DNA of 21,944 nucleotides, taken from NCBI GenBank assembly GCA_041576975.1, contig JBFGJY010000042.1:1-21944 (forward strand), written 5' to 3'. The notes under the pieces were generated by a model. The model did not search any database and was not told where the DNA came from. It saw nothing but the letters and a program-made list of their open reading frames with translations. Source of the stretch: JBFGJY01 sp041576975 (GTDB lineage Bacteria > Pseudomonadota > Gammaproteobacteria > UBA4575). The translations under genes were made by a program, and so were the position numbers. How positions within the stretch are numbered: position 1 is the stretch's first letter; every line of letters begins with the position of its first letter. Shown in pieces: positions 7,248 through 14,660 of the stretch.

Positions 7248-7748
7248 ATGAATACACGTCGTCTTAGTAAATTGATGTTGATGGTGTTTATTATTTTACC
7301 ATTTAGTGTTTCTGCAATATCAGTTGGCGACACGGTGCCATCGTTTAAAGCGCGAACTATCGATGGCAGCAAGAGTCTTGCCTTAGAGGATTATCGCGGC
7401 AAAGTTGTATTGTTAGATTTTTGGGCATCATGGTGTCCGCCGTGTCTTAAGTCATTGCCAAAATATAATGACTTACGTAGAGAAATTGGCACAACTGATT
7501 TTGAAATTGTTGCTGTTAATGTAGATGAGAATACTGACGATGCGAAAAAGTTTTTGCAAAAGCATCCGGTGAGCTACCCAGTTGCAAAAGATCCTAAAGG
7601 CATACTGCCAGGCGTATTTGGTGTGAAGGCCATGCCCACTTCATATTTGATTGATAAAAATGGTGTGGTTCAGTACGTACACGCTGCATTCAAAGATGGA
7701 GATATGGAAAAAATTAAAGCAGAAATTGAAAAGTTGATTGCAAATTAG
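7248..7748 (+). CDS. TlpA-like periplasmic thioredoxin-fold protein
   Basis: A 166-residue TlpA/ResA-like protein. Residues 1-23 are a signal peptide (RR, hydrophobic core LMLMVFIILPF, then SVSA), so it acts in the periplasm. The thioredoxin domain carries the redox motif WASWCPPC with Cys63 and Cys66, and the cis-Pro loop MPTSYLID with Pro130. The family keeps periplasmic cysteines reduced, often for cytochrome c or metal-site maturation. An AGAGG ribosome site lies 7 bases before the ATG. Only 3 bases separate it from the DUF4266 gene, whose short product has a C-terminal Cys-Gly-Cys, a possible client. The next genes encode a DUF3570 barrel and ApbE, so a role in that envelope system is likely. 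The exact substrate is inference. Confidence 0.93.
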   Translation: MNTRRLSKLMLMVFIILPFSVSAISVGDTVPSFKARTIDGSKSLALEDYRGKVVLLDFWASWCPPCLKSLPKYNDLRREIGTTDFEIVAVNVDENTDDAKKFLQKHPVSYPVAKDPKGILPGVFGVKAMPTSYLIDKNGVVQYVHAAFKDGDMEKIKAEIEKLIAN

Positions 7749-7751
7749 AAA

Positions 7752-7982
7752 ATGACTAACTCTATGAAAAATACATGCGCTGTCCTGTTGGTTTTTTTAT
7801 TTAATTTTCTATTGATGGCATGTAGTTCAGTTAGTCCTTGGGAGCGTGGGATTCTTGCCAAGACTGAAATGGCATGGGAGCCCTATGCATTGAGAGGGCA
7901 ATTAGAAGAACACGTCTACTTTAGTAAAGAAGGTTCATCTGGGGGATACGGAGTTGGTGGTGGTGGTTGTGGTTGTAATTAA
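7752..7982 (+). CDS. DUF4266 lipoprotein with Gly-rich Cys-Gly-Cys tail
   Basis: A 76-residue protein. A hydrophobic segment ends in LLMAC, a lipobox, so Cys24 is probably lipidated and the mature protein is a membrane-anchored peptide of about 53 residues. The mature part shows the features I associate with DUF4266: WERG.LA near the lipid anchor, M-W-P, H-V-Y-F-S, then a glycine tail ending GGGGCGCN. Two cysteines at the extreme C-terminus could bind metal or be oxidised, and the TlpA-like gene 3 bases upstream would fit a redox partner. A start at Met5 (7764) is equally possible; neither has a clear ribosome site, so coupling to the upstream gene is likely. Biochemical function is unknown. 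Confidence 0.85.
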   Translation: MTNSMKNTCAVLLVFLFNFLLMACSSVSPWERGILAKTEMAWEPYALRGQLEEHVYFSKEGSSGGYGVGGGGCGCN

Positions 7983-8024
7983 ATACTGCCAATACGCTTA
8001 AATTACTCGTCTAAGAGAAAACAA

Positions 8025-9236
8025 ATGGGGAAAAAACACAACGGCATCAGTCCCGCATTGGCGGCATTAACGTCCGCTGCAATGACACTTCCTGGAATTA
8101 GCTCTACCGTAAAAGCTGAAGCTGTTGCAAATCAACCTAAATACTCTTTCCAGTACTCTCGTTATGATGAGGATAGTATTCCAAGTGGTGATGCTGATTT
8201 AGCCGCGGGGGATCGAGATCGCTATGAAATCGATGTAGTACAAATAGAATTTTTATATCCAATTAATGGAAAATGGCAGATTACGAATGGCTTTACTTAT
8301 GATGATATGAGCGGCTCATCACCTTGGTATGTACGGCCCACAGATACAGCTAATGCAACGGGCGATCCACTTGTTGTGATGAGTGGAGCGACGATTGACG
8401 ATACTCGCTACGACTACACCGTAGTTGCCGATTATTTTGGCGAAAAATTTACTATTTCTCCCAGCATCGGGTATTCCACCGAGAAAGACTATGACGCAAT
8501 CTACGGTGGAGTTCAGGTTGAATATGAATTACCAAATAAACAAACTTCATTTAGAGGCGGGGTTGCAGTTTCATTTGATGAAATTGATCCCACCCAATTA
8601 GAAGGTGTAACGCGGGTTAATAATGAAGATAAAGAGAACTATTCTATCTTTGGTGGCGTGACTCAAGTTATTAATAAATATACCGTGCTACAAACTACTT
8701 TAGGAATATCGTATTTTGATGGTTTTTTATCCGATCCATACAAGCAAGCATGGGTCGCTGGAAGTATATTGTCAGATAATCGACCTGATGAACGAACTCA
8801 ATATACCTTTGCCACGAGATTGCGCAGGTATTCTAATTTACTAGGTGCTGCCCTGCATGTGGATTATCGTTTTTATTATGATGATTGGGATGTACGCTCG
8901 CATACCTTAGATTTAGGAATTTATAAAATTACCGAGAGTGGTTGGGGGTTTGATACTTCAATACGTTATTACAGTCAAACCCAAGCCGATTTCTATGAAC
9001 CCTATTACCGTGCAGTTCGTGCTGATGGTGAATATTCAAGTGACTATCGCTTATCTCCCTATGGCTCTATTGCTCTCAGATTAGGTTTGTCAGAGACCAT
9101 TGGTGATTGGACGGTAAAACTTGCTGCAGAACGTTATATCAGTGATAAGTCCTATTCAATTCAAACTGTCGATGTTGAAAATTCTGCATTACTTGATTAC
9201 ACACAGTTTACATTTGGCGTTGATTACAACTTCTAG
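8025..9236 (+). CDS. DUF3570 outer-membrane beta-barrel-like protein
   Basis: A 403-residue exported protein of the DUF3570 type. Residues 1-33 look like a signal peptide (GKKH, then ALAALTSAAM, ending VKAEA). The rest is alternating aromatic/polar strands with frequent Tyr and Asp and ends in FTFGVDYNF, with the terminal Phe typical of outer-membrane barrels. Residues 120-123 are SGAT, within VVMSGATIDDTRYD; this resembles the Thr-containing motif that ApbE flavinylates in NqrC and RnfG. The neighbouring apbE gene makes this notable, but the motif is short. It lies 42 bases after the DUF4266 gene and is likely in the same operon as the thioredoxin. The ATG at 8025 has a weak AAGAG ribosome site. 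Confidence 0.88.
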   Translation: MGKKHNGISPALAALTSAAMTLPGISSTVKAEAVANQPKYSFQYSRYDEDSIPSGDADLAAGDRDRYEIDVVQIEFLYPINGKWQITNGFTYDDMSGSSPWYVRPTDTANATGDPLVVMSGATIDDTRYDYTVVADYFGEKFTISPSIGYSTEKDYDAIYGGVQVEYELPNKQTSFRGGVAVSFDEIDPTQLEGVTRVNNEDKENYSIFGGVTQVINKYTVLQTTLGISYFDGFLSDPYKQAWVAGSILSDNRPDERTQYTFATRLRRYSNLLGAALHVDYRFYYDDWDVRSHTLDLGIYKITESGWGFDTSIRYYSQTQADFYEPYYRAVRADGEYSSDYRLSPYGSIALRLGLSETIGDWTVKLAAERYISDKSYSIQTVDVENSALLDYTQFTFGVDYNF

Positions 9237-9359
9237 AAATCCTGTTTGAAATAAAATGAAACTCTAAATAAATACATCCAGGATTTTTCAGAGCACAAAA
9301 AAAGAAAATGCGATTTACTTTATTTTTCATTTTACAATTGCTTACGCAGTCGTAAAATG
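9237..9359 (+). other. Two long-armed dyads between the DUF3570 gene and apbE
   Basis: Just after the DUF3570 stop, AAATCCTG (9237-9244) pairs perfectly with CAGGATTT (9279-9286) across a 34-base loop and is followed by TT. Next, CATTTTAC (9328-9335) pairs perfectly with GTAAAATG (9352-9359) across a 16-base loop. The first could weaken transcription into apbE as a poor terminator or protect the 3' end of the upstream message. The second could be an operator or another RNA stem. Confidence 0.35.
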
Positions 9360-9434
9360 GCGATACTTCCTTGTACCGCAGGAACCTTTAAATAATTCAA
9401 ACGTTCCAAAAATCTAGTACACTTTATTTTTTAT

Positions 9435-10373
9435 TTGAGTGGGAATTCTTCGTTGGAACTCTTTACATTTCCTTTTAAGGCGATGGGCTCACCATGTGAG
9501 CTGCGGCTCTATGCAAATCGCAAAGAAGATGCGCAACAAATTGCACTTAATGCCATTGCAGAACTTCATCGCTTAGAAAAAAAATATTCGCGATATCGCG
9601 ATGACAGTGTTACTACAGCGATAAATTCAAGTGCTGGAAATAAACACGGTATTGAAGTCGATGATGAAACCGCACGGCTATTAGATTATGCACAAGTAGG
9701 CTACGAACAAAGCGATGGCTTGTTTGATATTACTTCTGGTATTTTGCGAAAAGTTTGGAATTTTCGATCCAAAGTTGTACCTACTCAATCTCAAATCGAA
9801 TCTATTTTACCTTTAATTGGTTGGCATCATATTGAATGGGCTGCACCGCACTTGTTCTTACCGCTTAAAGATATGGAGTTAGATTTTGGTGGATATGTAA
9901 AAGAATATGCTGCAGATGTAGCAGCAAATTTTTGTTACCAAGCGGGAATAGAAAGTGGCTTGGTAAATTTAGGTGGCGACATTTGTATCATAGGGCCACA
10001 TCCGGATGGCAGTGCATGGAAGGTAGGTATTCGTCATCCTCGTAATCCCAATTTACCTATGTCGTTTGTATTCTTATCGAGCGGTGGTTTGGCTAGTAGT
10101 GGTGATTATGAGCGTTTTATGGTTGTTGATGGGGTGCGCTATGCACATATCCTAAATCCAAAAACCGGTTGGCCTGTGAATAGTCTTGCCAATGCAAGTG
10201 TCTACGCCAAGCAATGTGTAGTCGCAGGTACATCGTCAACGATTGCGATGCTAAAGGGTGAGGAACAAGGTGTGCAGTGGCTAGATGACCTTGGACTGCC
10301 TTACATCTGTATGAATCAAGAAGAAAAGATATTTGGTACGCTCAAACGAGTCGCGAATTTAGAACAAATTTAG
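9435..10373 (+). CDS. apbE: ApbE-family FAD:protein FMN transferase, divergent form
   Basis: ApbE enzymes move FMN from FAD onto a threonine of a target protein. This 312-residue frame shows the fold in order: FKAMGSPCELRLYA at 14-27, KYSRYRDDS about 50-58, DGLFDITSG 94-102, DFGGYVKEYAAD 150-161, NLGGD 178-182, SSGDY 221-225 and HILNPKTGWPV 238-248. Several normally fixed positions differ: the family's KGYA.D is KEYAAD, D-P-R-T-G is N-P-K-T-G, and the Mg-binding ADA..T near the C-terminus appears as AGTSST (264-269), with Gly265 in place of Asp. There is no signal peptide or lipobox, so it seems cytoplasmic, unlike many ApbE lipoproteins. No ATG precedes the domain; the start is TTG at 9435 or TTG at 9453. 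It follows the DUF3570 gene by 198 bases. Confidence 0.9.
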   Translation: MSGNSSLELFTFPFKAMGSPCELRLYANRKEDAQQIALNAIAELHRLEKKYSRYRDDSVTTAINSSAGNKHGIEVDDETARLLDYAQVGYEQSDGLFDITSGILRKVWNFRSKVVPTQSQIESILPLIGWHHIEWAAPHLFLPLKDMELDFGGYVKEYAADVAANFCYQAGIESGLVNLGGDICIIGPHPDGSAWKVGIRHPRNPNLPMSFVFLSSGGLASSGDYERFMVVDGVRYAHILNPKTGWPVNSLANASVYAKQCVVAGTSSTIAMLKGEEQGVQWLDDLGLPYICMNQEEKIFGTLKRVANLEQI

Positions 10374-10435
10374 AGATAAGCAGCTTTAAACAAGGAGGAA
10401 AGCGAAGAATTCACTTGGAAGATGATATGTAAATC

Positions 10436-10451
10436 TGTGATATGTATCACA
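10436..10451. promoter_or_regulatory. Perfect CRP/FNR-family binding site (TGTGA-N6-TCACA)
   Basis: TGTGATATGTATCACA matches the CRP consensus half-sites TGTGA and TCACA with the exact 6-base spacer, and the symmetry extends one more base each side (CTGTGATA-TG-TATCACAG). A TATCAT at 10475-10480 would put the site centre about 42-44 bases before the transcription start, close to the -41.5 of a class II CRP promoter. The only thing downstream on the plus strand is a noncoding stretch ending in a terminator. Confidence 0.65.
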
Positions 10452-10486
10452 GTTTATAGATAAAACCTCCGAAATATCATATAAAT

Positions 10487-10613
10487 ACAGTTCGTTATTC
10501 ATGTAGCTCTACCACTTGCCTCAAAAAAGAGTTAGTATTTACATGCCACATTGTTCCAACTCCAGTGGCAATCTATGAAAGCCTTGTGGATGGATCCATG
10601 GGGCTTTCTTTAA
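10487..10613 (+). ncRNA. Candidate small RNA under CRP control (predicted)
   Basis: This is a prediction from signals, not a recognised RNA family. The start is inferred from TATCAT at 10475-10480, the end from the hairpin at 10577-10608 followed by TTTAAT. No ORF of note lies within. The stem TGCCAC / GTGGCA (10544-10570) displays a C-rich single-stranded loop containing TGTTCCAACTCCA. Bases 10552-10565 are perfectly complementary to plus-strand 6990-7003, upstream of the tlpA-like gene, and 10571-10577 complement 6975-6981 in consistent order. Confidence 0.3.
10577..10613 (+). terminator. Intrinsic terminator between apbE and the patatin gene
   Basis: GAAAGCC (10577-10583) pairs perfectly with GGCTTTC (10602-10608), followed by TTTAAT on the plus strand. 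The 18-base interior contains a smaller palindrome ATGGATCCAT. The T-run is short and interrupted (TTTCTTT), so strength is uncertain. On the plus strand it would stop apbE readthrough or end the candidate small RNA. On the minus strand it follows the patatin stop by only a few bases but lacks a T-run. Confidence 0.5.
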
Positions 10614-10614
10614 T

Positions 10615-11775
10615 CTACCCTTCTGCTTTTGTAAAACTTAAAAATTCTTCAATTTCTTTAGAGTTTTGTTCGGCGTCTTGTTCGCCAAGCTCAATCAAGC
10701 GACTTAAATATTCATGTTGAAACATTAATAGAGAGAGAGAATCTGGACTTTTTGTATCGCGTGTTCCAAATCCGCGTGTGAAATATCTAAACGGTTGCGG
10801 TAGCCGTATTTCATATTGACTCGCGAGTTTGCCAAGGTCTTCACTTGGCCGAAGAATTAATAACTGGATTTGTTTAAACTGTTCGCCTAATTCTTCGCTG
10901 GTTTCACCAGATAGTTCATTAATGCGGTTCATGTTGGCTGCATCGTAATCAAGCAAATCTAAAAATATTGAATCTAATAGAATACCTATAATTTGAGCGG
11001 CAGGCACATATTCTGTAATTACGGATTGCTCTGGACTAATTTGCCCACCTCGAAAACGTGTAGATATTGCGATGATACGTTTTGCACCTAAATGCATAGC
11101 GGGAGAAAGCGGTGCAATAGAACGTATACCGCCATCACCGTACCAACCATCATTTATCTTTACCGCAGGAAATACCAAAGGCAATGCCGCCGAGGCCATG
11201 ACATGCTCGATTGTGATTTTCGTATTTTCACTGCGTCTTCGTGGCCGCTGCCAATGCTCCCCTGCATTTCCTTGCACCCAGGTAATTGATACGCCAGTGC
11301 CATAATTAGTACTGGTAATACCTAAAACACGTAAGCTCCCTTGCTCAATATTTTCTTGAATGCCGCGAATATATTCCGAAGATTTTGTAGCTAATTTTCT
11401 TTCTAAGTATTTTCGTAAAGGATCGCTATCTAATAGACTACGTCTGCGTGGGCCTATATGGCTACCACCAAGAATAAAGCTTAAGCCCCAACGCAAAAAG
11501 TTAGCTAAAAAATAGCTAGTATCAGTGCGAAAGACTTTATCTGTTGTTAATTCCAACCAAAGATTTGCAAGTTGTTCGACCGCCTCAGAAAAAGAACCCT
11601 GGTAGGCAGCAAGATGTGCTGCATTGACTGCACCTGCGGATACACCAGTAATAATTGGCGGGTGAAAATCGCCAAATTTTTTACACATATAGCGTAATAC
11701 GCCAACCTGATATGCGGCACGAGCACCACCACCAGTCATTGCAAGACCAAGATTACTATTAATTGAGTTCGACAT
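10615..11775 (-). CDS. Patatin-like phospholipase
   Basis: A 386-residue lipid acyl hydrolase of the patatin/RssA-like family, acting on ester bonds of phospholipids or other acyl lipids through a Ser-Asp dyad. Features seen: the oxyanion Gly-rich loop TGGGARAAYQVGVL at 14-27, the nucleophile elbow GVSAG with Ser46, the ASAALPLVFPAV segment near 194-205 that follows the family pattern, and the catalytic DGG with Asp214. There is no signal peptide, so it is cytoplasmic or exported by a non-Sec route. The C-terminal 130 residues are helical and charged. It is divergent from aceE and convergent with apbE, so it is probably transcribed alone. The ATG at 11775 has no strong ribosome site. Confidence 0.92.
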   Translation of the reverse strand: MSNSINSNLGLAMTGGGARAAYQVGVLRYMCKKFGDFHPPIITGVSAGAVNAAHLAAYQGSFSEAVEQLANLWLELTTDKVFRTDTSYFLANFLRWGLSFILGGSHIGPRRRSLLDSDPLRKYLERKLATKSSEYIRGIQENIEQGSLRVLGITSTNYGTGVSITWVQGNAGEHWQRPRRRSENTKITIEHVMASAALPLVFPAVKINDGWYGDGGIRSIAPLSPAMHLGAKRIIAISTRFRGGQISPEQSVITEYVPAAQIIGILLDSIFLDLLDYDAANMNRINELSGETSEELGEQFKQIQLLILRPSEDLGKLASQYEIRLPQPFRYFTRGFGTRDTKSPDSLSLLMFQHEYLSRLIELGEQDAEQNSKEIEEFLSFTKAEG

Positions 11776-11866
11776 ATTGTTTTATTGTTCTAGTGGGCCT
11801 ATAAAGCTATAAAATTATCTATACTTTGCTTTATTCAGCTATTCTGTGACAGTGATTTTTTGGGTC

Positions 11867-11971
11867 AACTATGCAAAGTTAACTTTTTATCTGGTCTTGT
11901 GATAAAAGATTTGCGAAATACTTTTTGTGCTGCAGCTATATCTTATCGTCATGTCTTGAAATTGCATAGTT
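11867..11971. promoter_or_regulatory. Widely spaced 10-base inverted repeat between the patatin gene and aceE
   Basis: AACTATGCAA at 11867-11876 and its exact reverse complement TTGCATAGTT at 11962-11971 flank an 85-base stretch. Their centres are 95 bases apart, close to nine helical turns. The left copy overlaps the palindrome AAAGTTAACTTT (11875-11886). They lie in the shared control region of the divergent patatin and aceE genes. A looping regulator is one reading. I see no E. coli-type PdhR site (ATTGGT-N3-ACCAAT). Confidence 0.3.
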
Positions 11972-12005
11972 ACTAAAGAGAACAAAATCTAAAGTAGGTT
12001 GTTAA

Positions 12006-14651
12006 ATGAGTGATATCGATCCACAAGAGACACAAGAATGGCTTGATGCCATGCGCGCAATATTAGAACGCGATGGCGCACGACGCGCGCATTATATAAT
12101 TGAACAACTTATTAACAGCGCACGAATTGCTGGTGTAAATCTACCCTTTCGAAACACAACGGCCTATGTCAACACTATCCCCGTAGACAAAGAAGAGCGT
12201 TTACCTGGTGATCCAAGAATGGAACATCGCGTACGTTCATTAGAACGTTGGAATGCCCTGGCCATGGTGGTTAAGGCCAACAAAGAATTTCCTGAGTTGG
12301 GAGGACATATTTCCACGTATGCATCAGCGGCAACATTAATTAGCATAGGCTTCAATCATTTTTTTCGTCCAGCCACTCAAGGCTTCGCCGGAGACTTGGT
12401 TTACTTTCAAGGACATGCCGCTCCAGGGGTGTATGCACGCGCCTACCTTGAAGGACGTATAACAGAAGAGCAATTACAGCACTTTCGGCGAGAGGTAGAG
12501 GGCAAGGGCCTGTCTTCTTATCCACATCCATGGCTGATGCCAAACTTTTGGCAGTTTCCAACGGTGTCCATGGGTTTGGCGCCGATCATGGGGATTTATC
12601 AAGCACGTTTTATGGAATACCTGCATGATCGCGGCATTATCGATAAAAGTAATCGCAAAGTATGGGTCTTTACAGGTGATGGAGAAATGGATGAACCGGA
12701 ATCACTTGGCGCAATTTCATTAGCTGCGCGCGAGGAGCTTGATAACCTCATCTTTGTCATCAATTGTAATTTACAACGCCTAGATGGTCCGGTACGTGGT
12801 AATGGCAAAATTATTCAAGAGCTGGAGGGTAACTTTCGTGGTGCTGGTTGGAATGTCATTAAAGTAATTTGGGGCGAAAATTGGGACCCACTGTTGGCAC
12901 GTGATAAAGATGGAATTTTACGCAAACGTATGGAAGAGGCATTGGATGGTGATTATCAAAACTATCGTGCCAAAGGTGGTAGCTATGTACGTGAGCACTT
13001 CTTCGGAAAATACCCCGAGCTTAAAAAGCTCATCGAGCATATGACCGATGATGATATTTGGCGCTTGAACCGTGGTGGTCACGACCAGCAAAAAGTTTAT
13101 GCGGCCTATGCTGCAGCAGTAAAATATGAAGGTCAACCAACTGTCATCTTAGCAAAGACAGTAAAGGGGTATGGTTTAGGTAAAAGCGGTGAAAGTTTGA
13201 ATATTGCGCATCAATTAAAGAAACCTGCAAAAGAATCACTAATTGCATTTCGAGATCGGTATCGCATTCCAATTAAAGATGAAGAATTAGAAGATGTACC
13301 GTTTTACAAACCACCTGAAGACAGTGCTGAAATACGCTATTTAAAACATTTGCGTAGCGAGCTACTTGGAGAATTACCGAAACGCACCAGCCCAAAAATT
13401 GATTTTAAAATTCCCTCAATCGACATTTTTAAAGACCTATTAGCAGGCAGTGATGGTCGTAAAAATTCAACGACCATGGCATTCGTTAGAATTTTGCTCG
13501 CCTTAACGCGAGATAAATCTATTGCTAAGTACATCGTTCCAATCATACCTGATGAAGCGCGTACTTTTGGCATGGAAGGTCTATTTCGCACCATGGGAAT
13601 TTATGCGCACAAAGGGCAGCTGTATGATCCCGTCGATGCAGATGAACTATTGCCCTATCGTGAAGACAAGTCGGGTCAAATTTTGGAAGAAGGTATTACC
13701 GAAGCGGGTGCGATGTCCTCATGGATAGCGGCGGCGACTTCATACAGCTCACACAACATGCCAATGATTCCGTTTTATATCTTTTATTCTATGTTTGGTT
13801 TTCAACGTGTTGGTGATTTGGCTTGGGCGGCCGGTGACAGCCGTGCCCGTGGGTTTTTAATTGGTGGTACAGCAGGGCGCACCACACTTGCAGGCGAAGG
13901 GCTGCAACATCAAGACGGGCATAGTCATGTCTTAGCCTCCACCATTCCAAATTGTCGTGCCTATGATCCAACCTTTGCATATGAACTAGCAGTAATTGTG
14001 CACCACGCGCTCGATGCCATGTATGTGCAACAGTTAGATTGGTTTTACTACATCACAGTGATGAATGAAAACTACGAACAACCACCGATGCCTTCTGATT
14101 GTGAGCAAGGCATTGTTAATGGGATGTATTTACTGCACAAAGCCACACCACAAAAAGCCCATGTTCAGCTCCTGGGTAGCGGCGCGATACTACGAGAAGT
14201 TATTCATGCTGCAGAGTTGTTGCGAGAGGACTTTGATATTTCGGCTGATGTGTGGAGTGTGACGAGTTTTAATAGGTTGCGTAGGGAGGGCATGGAAGTG
14301 CAGCGTTGGAATATGCTGCATCCAGAAAGCACACCGAGAATTTCATATGTAGAGCAATGTTTGCATGATTCGCAAGGCCCGGTAGTTGCAGCTTCTGATT
14401 ACATCAAGATTTATGCTGATCAAATTAGGCCCTATGTAAAATCAAGGTATATAGTCTTAGGGACGGACGGTTTTGGACGCAGCGATACCCGCCAACAATT
14501 GCGTAGCTTCTTTGAGGTAGATTCCCGGCACATCGTCTTGGCAGCCTTACATGCACTAGCAACAGAGGGCACCATCGATACATCTTTGGTTAACACCGCA
14601 ATTAAAAAATACAACATCGATCCAGACAAACTCGATCCTGTGCATTCATAA
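12006..14651 (+). CDS. aceE: Pyruvate dehydrogenase E1 component, homodimeric type
   Basis: The thiamine-diphosphate subunit of the pyruvate dehydrogenase complex: it decarboxylates pyruvate and passes the acetyl group to the lipoyl arm of AceF. The 881 residues match the single-chain AceE of gammaproteobacteria (E. coli 887). Features seen: the N-terminal ETQEWLDA segment, GHISTYASAATL at 100-111, the ThDP/Mg motif GDGEMDEPES (224-233) running to NCNLQRLDGPV (253-263), and the E1 C-terminal pattern SVTSFNRLRREG and LGTDGFGRSDTR. The start ATG at 12006 has a weak AGTAGG upstream. Its stop (14649-14651) almost touches the aceF frame, so the two are co-translated. It opens the aceE-aceF-ald unit. 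Confidence 0.97.
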   Translation: MSDIDPQETQEWLDAMRAILERDGARRAHYIIEQLINSARIAGVNLPFRNTTAYVNTIPVDKEERLPGDPRMEHRVRSLERWNALAMVVKANKEFPELGGHISTYASAATLISIGFNHFFRPATQGFAGDLVYFQGHAAPGVYARAYLEGRITEEQLQHFRREVEGKGLSSYPHPWLMPNFWQFPTVSMGLAPIMGIYQARFMEYLHDRGIIDKSNRKVWVFTGDGEMDEPESLGAISLAAREELDNLIFVINCNLQRLDGPVRGNGKIIQELEGNFRGAGWNVIKVIWGENWDPLLARDKDGILRKRMEEALDGDYQNYRAKGGSYVREHFFGKYPELKKLIEHMTDDDIWRLNRGGHDQQKVYAAYAAAVKYEGQPTVILAKTVKGYGLGKSGESLNIAHQLKKPAKESLIAFRDRYRIPIKDEELEDVPFYKPPEDSAEIRYLKHLRSELLGELPKRTSPKIDFKIPSIDIFKDLLAGSDGRKNSTTMAFVRILLALTRDKSIAKYIVPIIPDEARTFGMEGLFRTMGIYAHKGQLYDPVDADELLPYREDKSGQILEEGITEAGAMSSWIAAATSYSSHNMPMIPFYIFYSMFGFQRVGDLAWAAGDSRARGFLIGGTAGRTTLAGEGLQHQDGHSHVLASTIPNCRAYDPTFAYELAVIVHHALDAMYVQQLDWFYYITVMNENYEQPPMPSDCEQGIVNGMYLLHKATPQKAHVQLLGSGAILREVIHAAELLREDFDISADVWSVTSFNRLRREGMEVQRWNMLHPESTPRISYVEQCLHDSQGPVVAASDYIKIYADQIRPYVKSRYIVLGTDGFGRSDTRQQLRSFFEVDSRHIVLAALHALATEGTIDTSLVNTAIKKYNIDPDKLDPVHS

Positions 14652-14660
14652 GTGCAAGCA

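Larger units (their letters stand above)
10374..10614 (+). other. Convergent gap holding a possible CRP-controlled small-RNA gene
   Basis: Between apbE and the patatin gene, both ending here, lie a perfect CRP-type palindrome (10436-10451), a -10-like TATCAT (10475-10480) and a terminator-like hairpin (10577-10613). Read together on the plus strand they predict a transcript of roughly 125 nucleotides from about 10487. It would contain a stem TGCCAC / GTGGCA (10544-10549 / 10565-10570) with a 15-base loop. A strong AAGGAGG at 10392-10398 is not followed by a usable start codon. Confidence 0.4.

Noticed and set aside
10392..10398. Strong ribosome site AAGGAGG as evidence of a small gene after apbE
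   Set aside because: No start codon lies 5-12 bases downstream; the nearest ATG (10422) is too far and gives only 13 codons.
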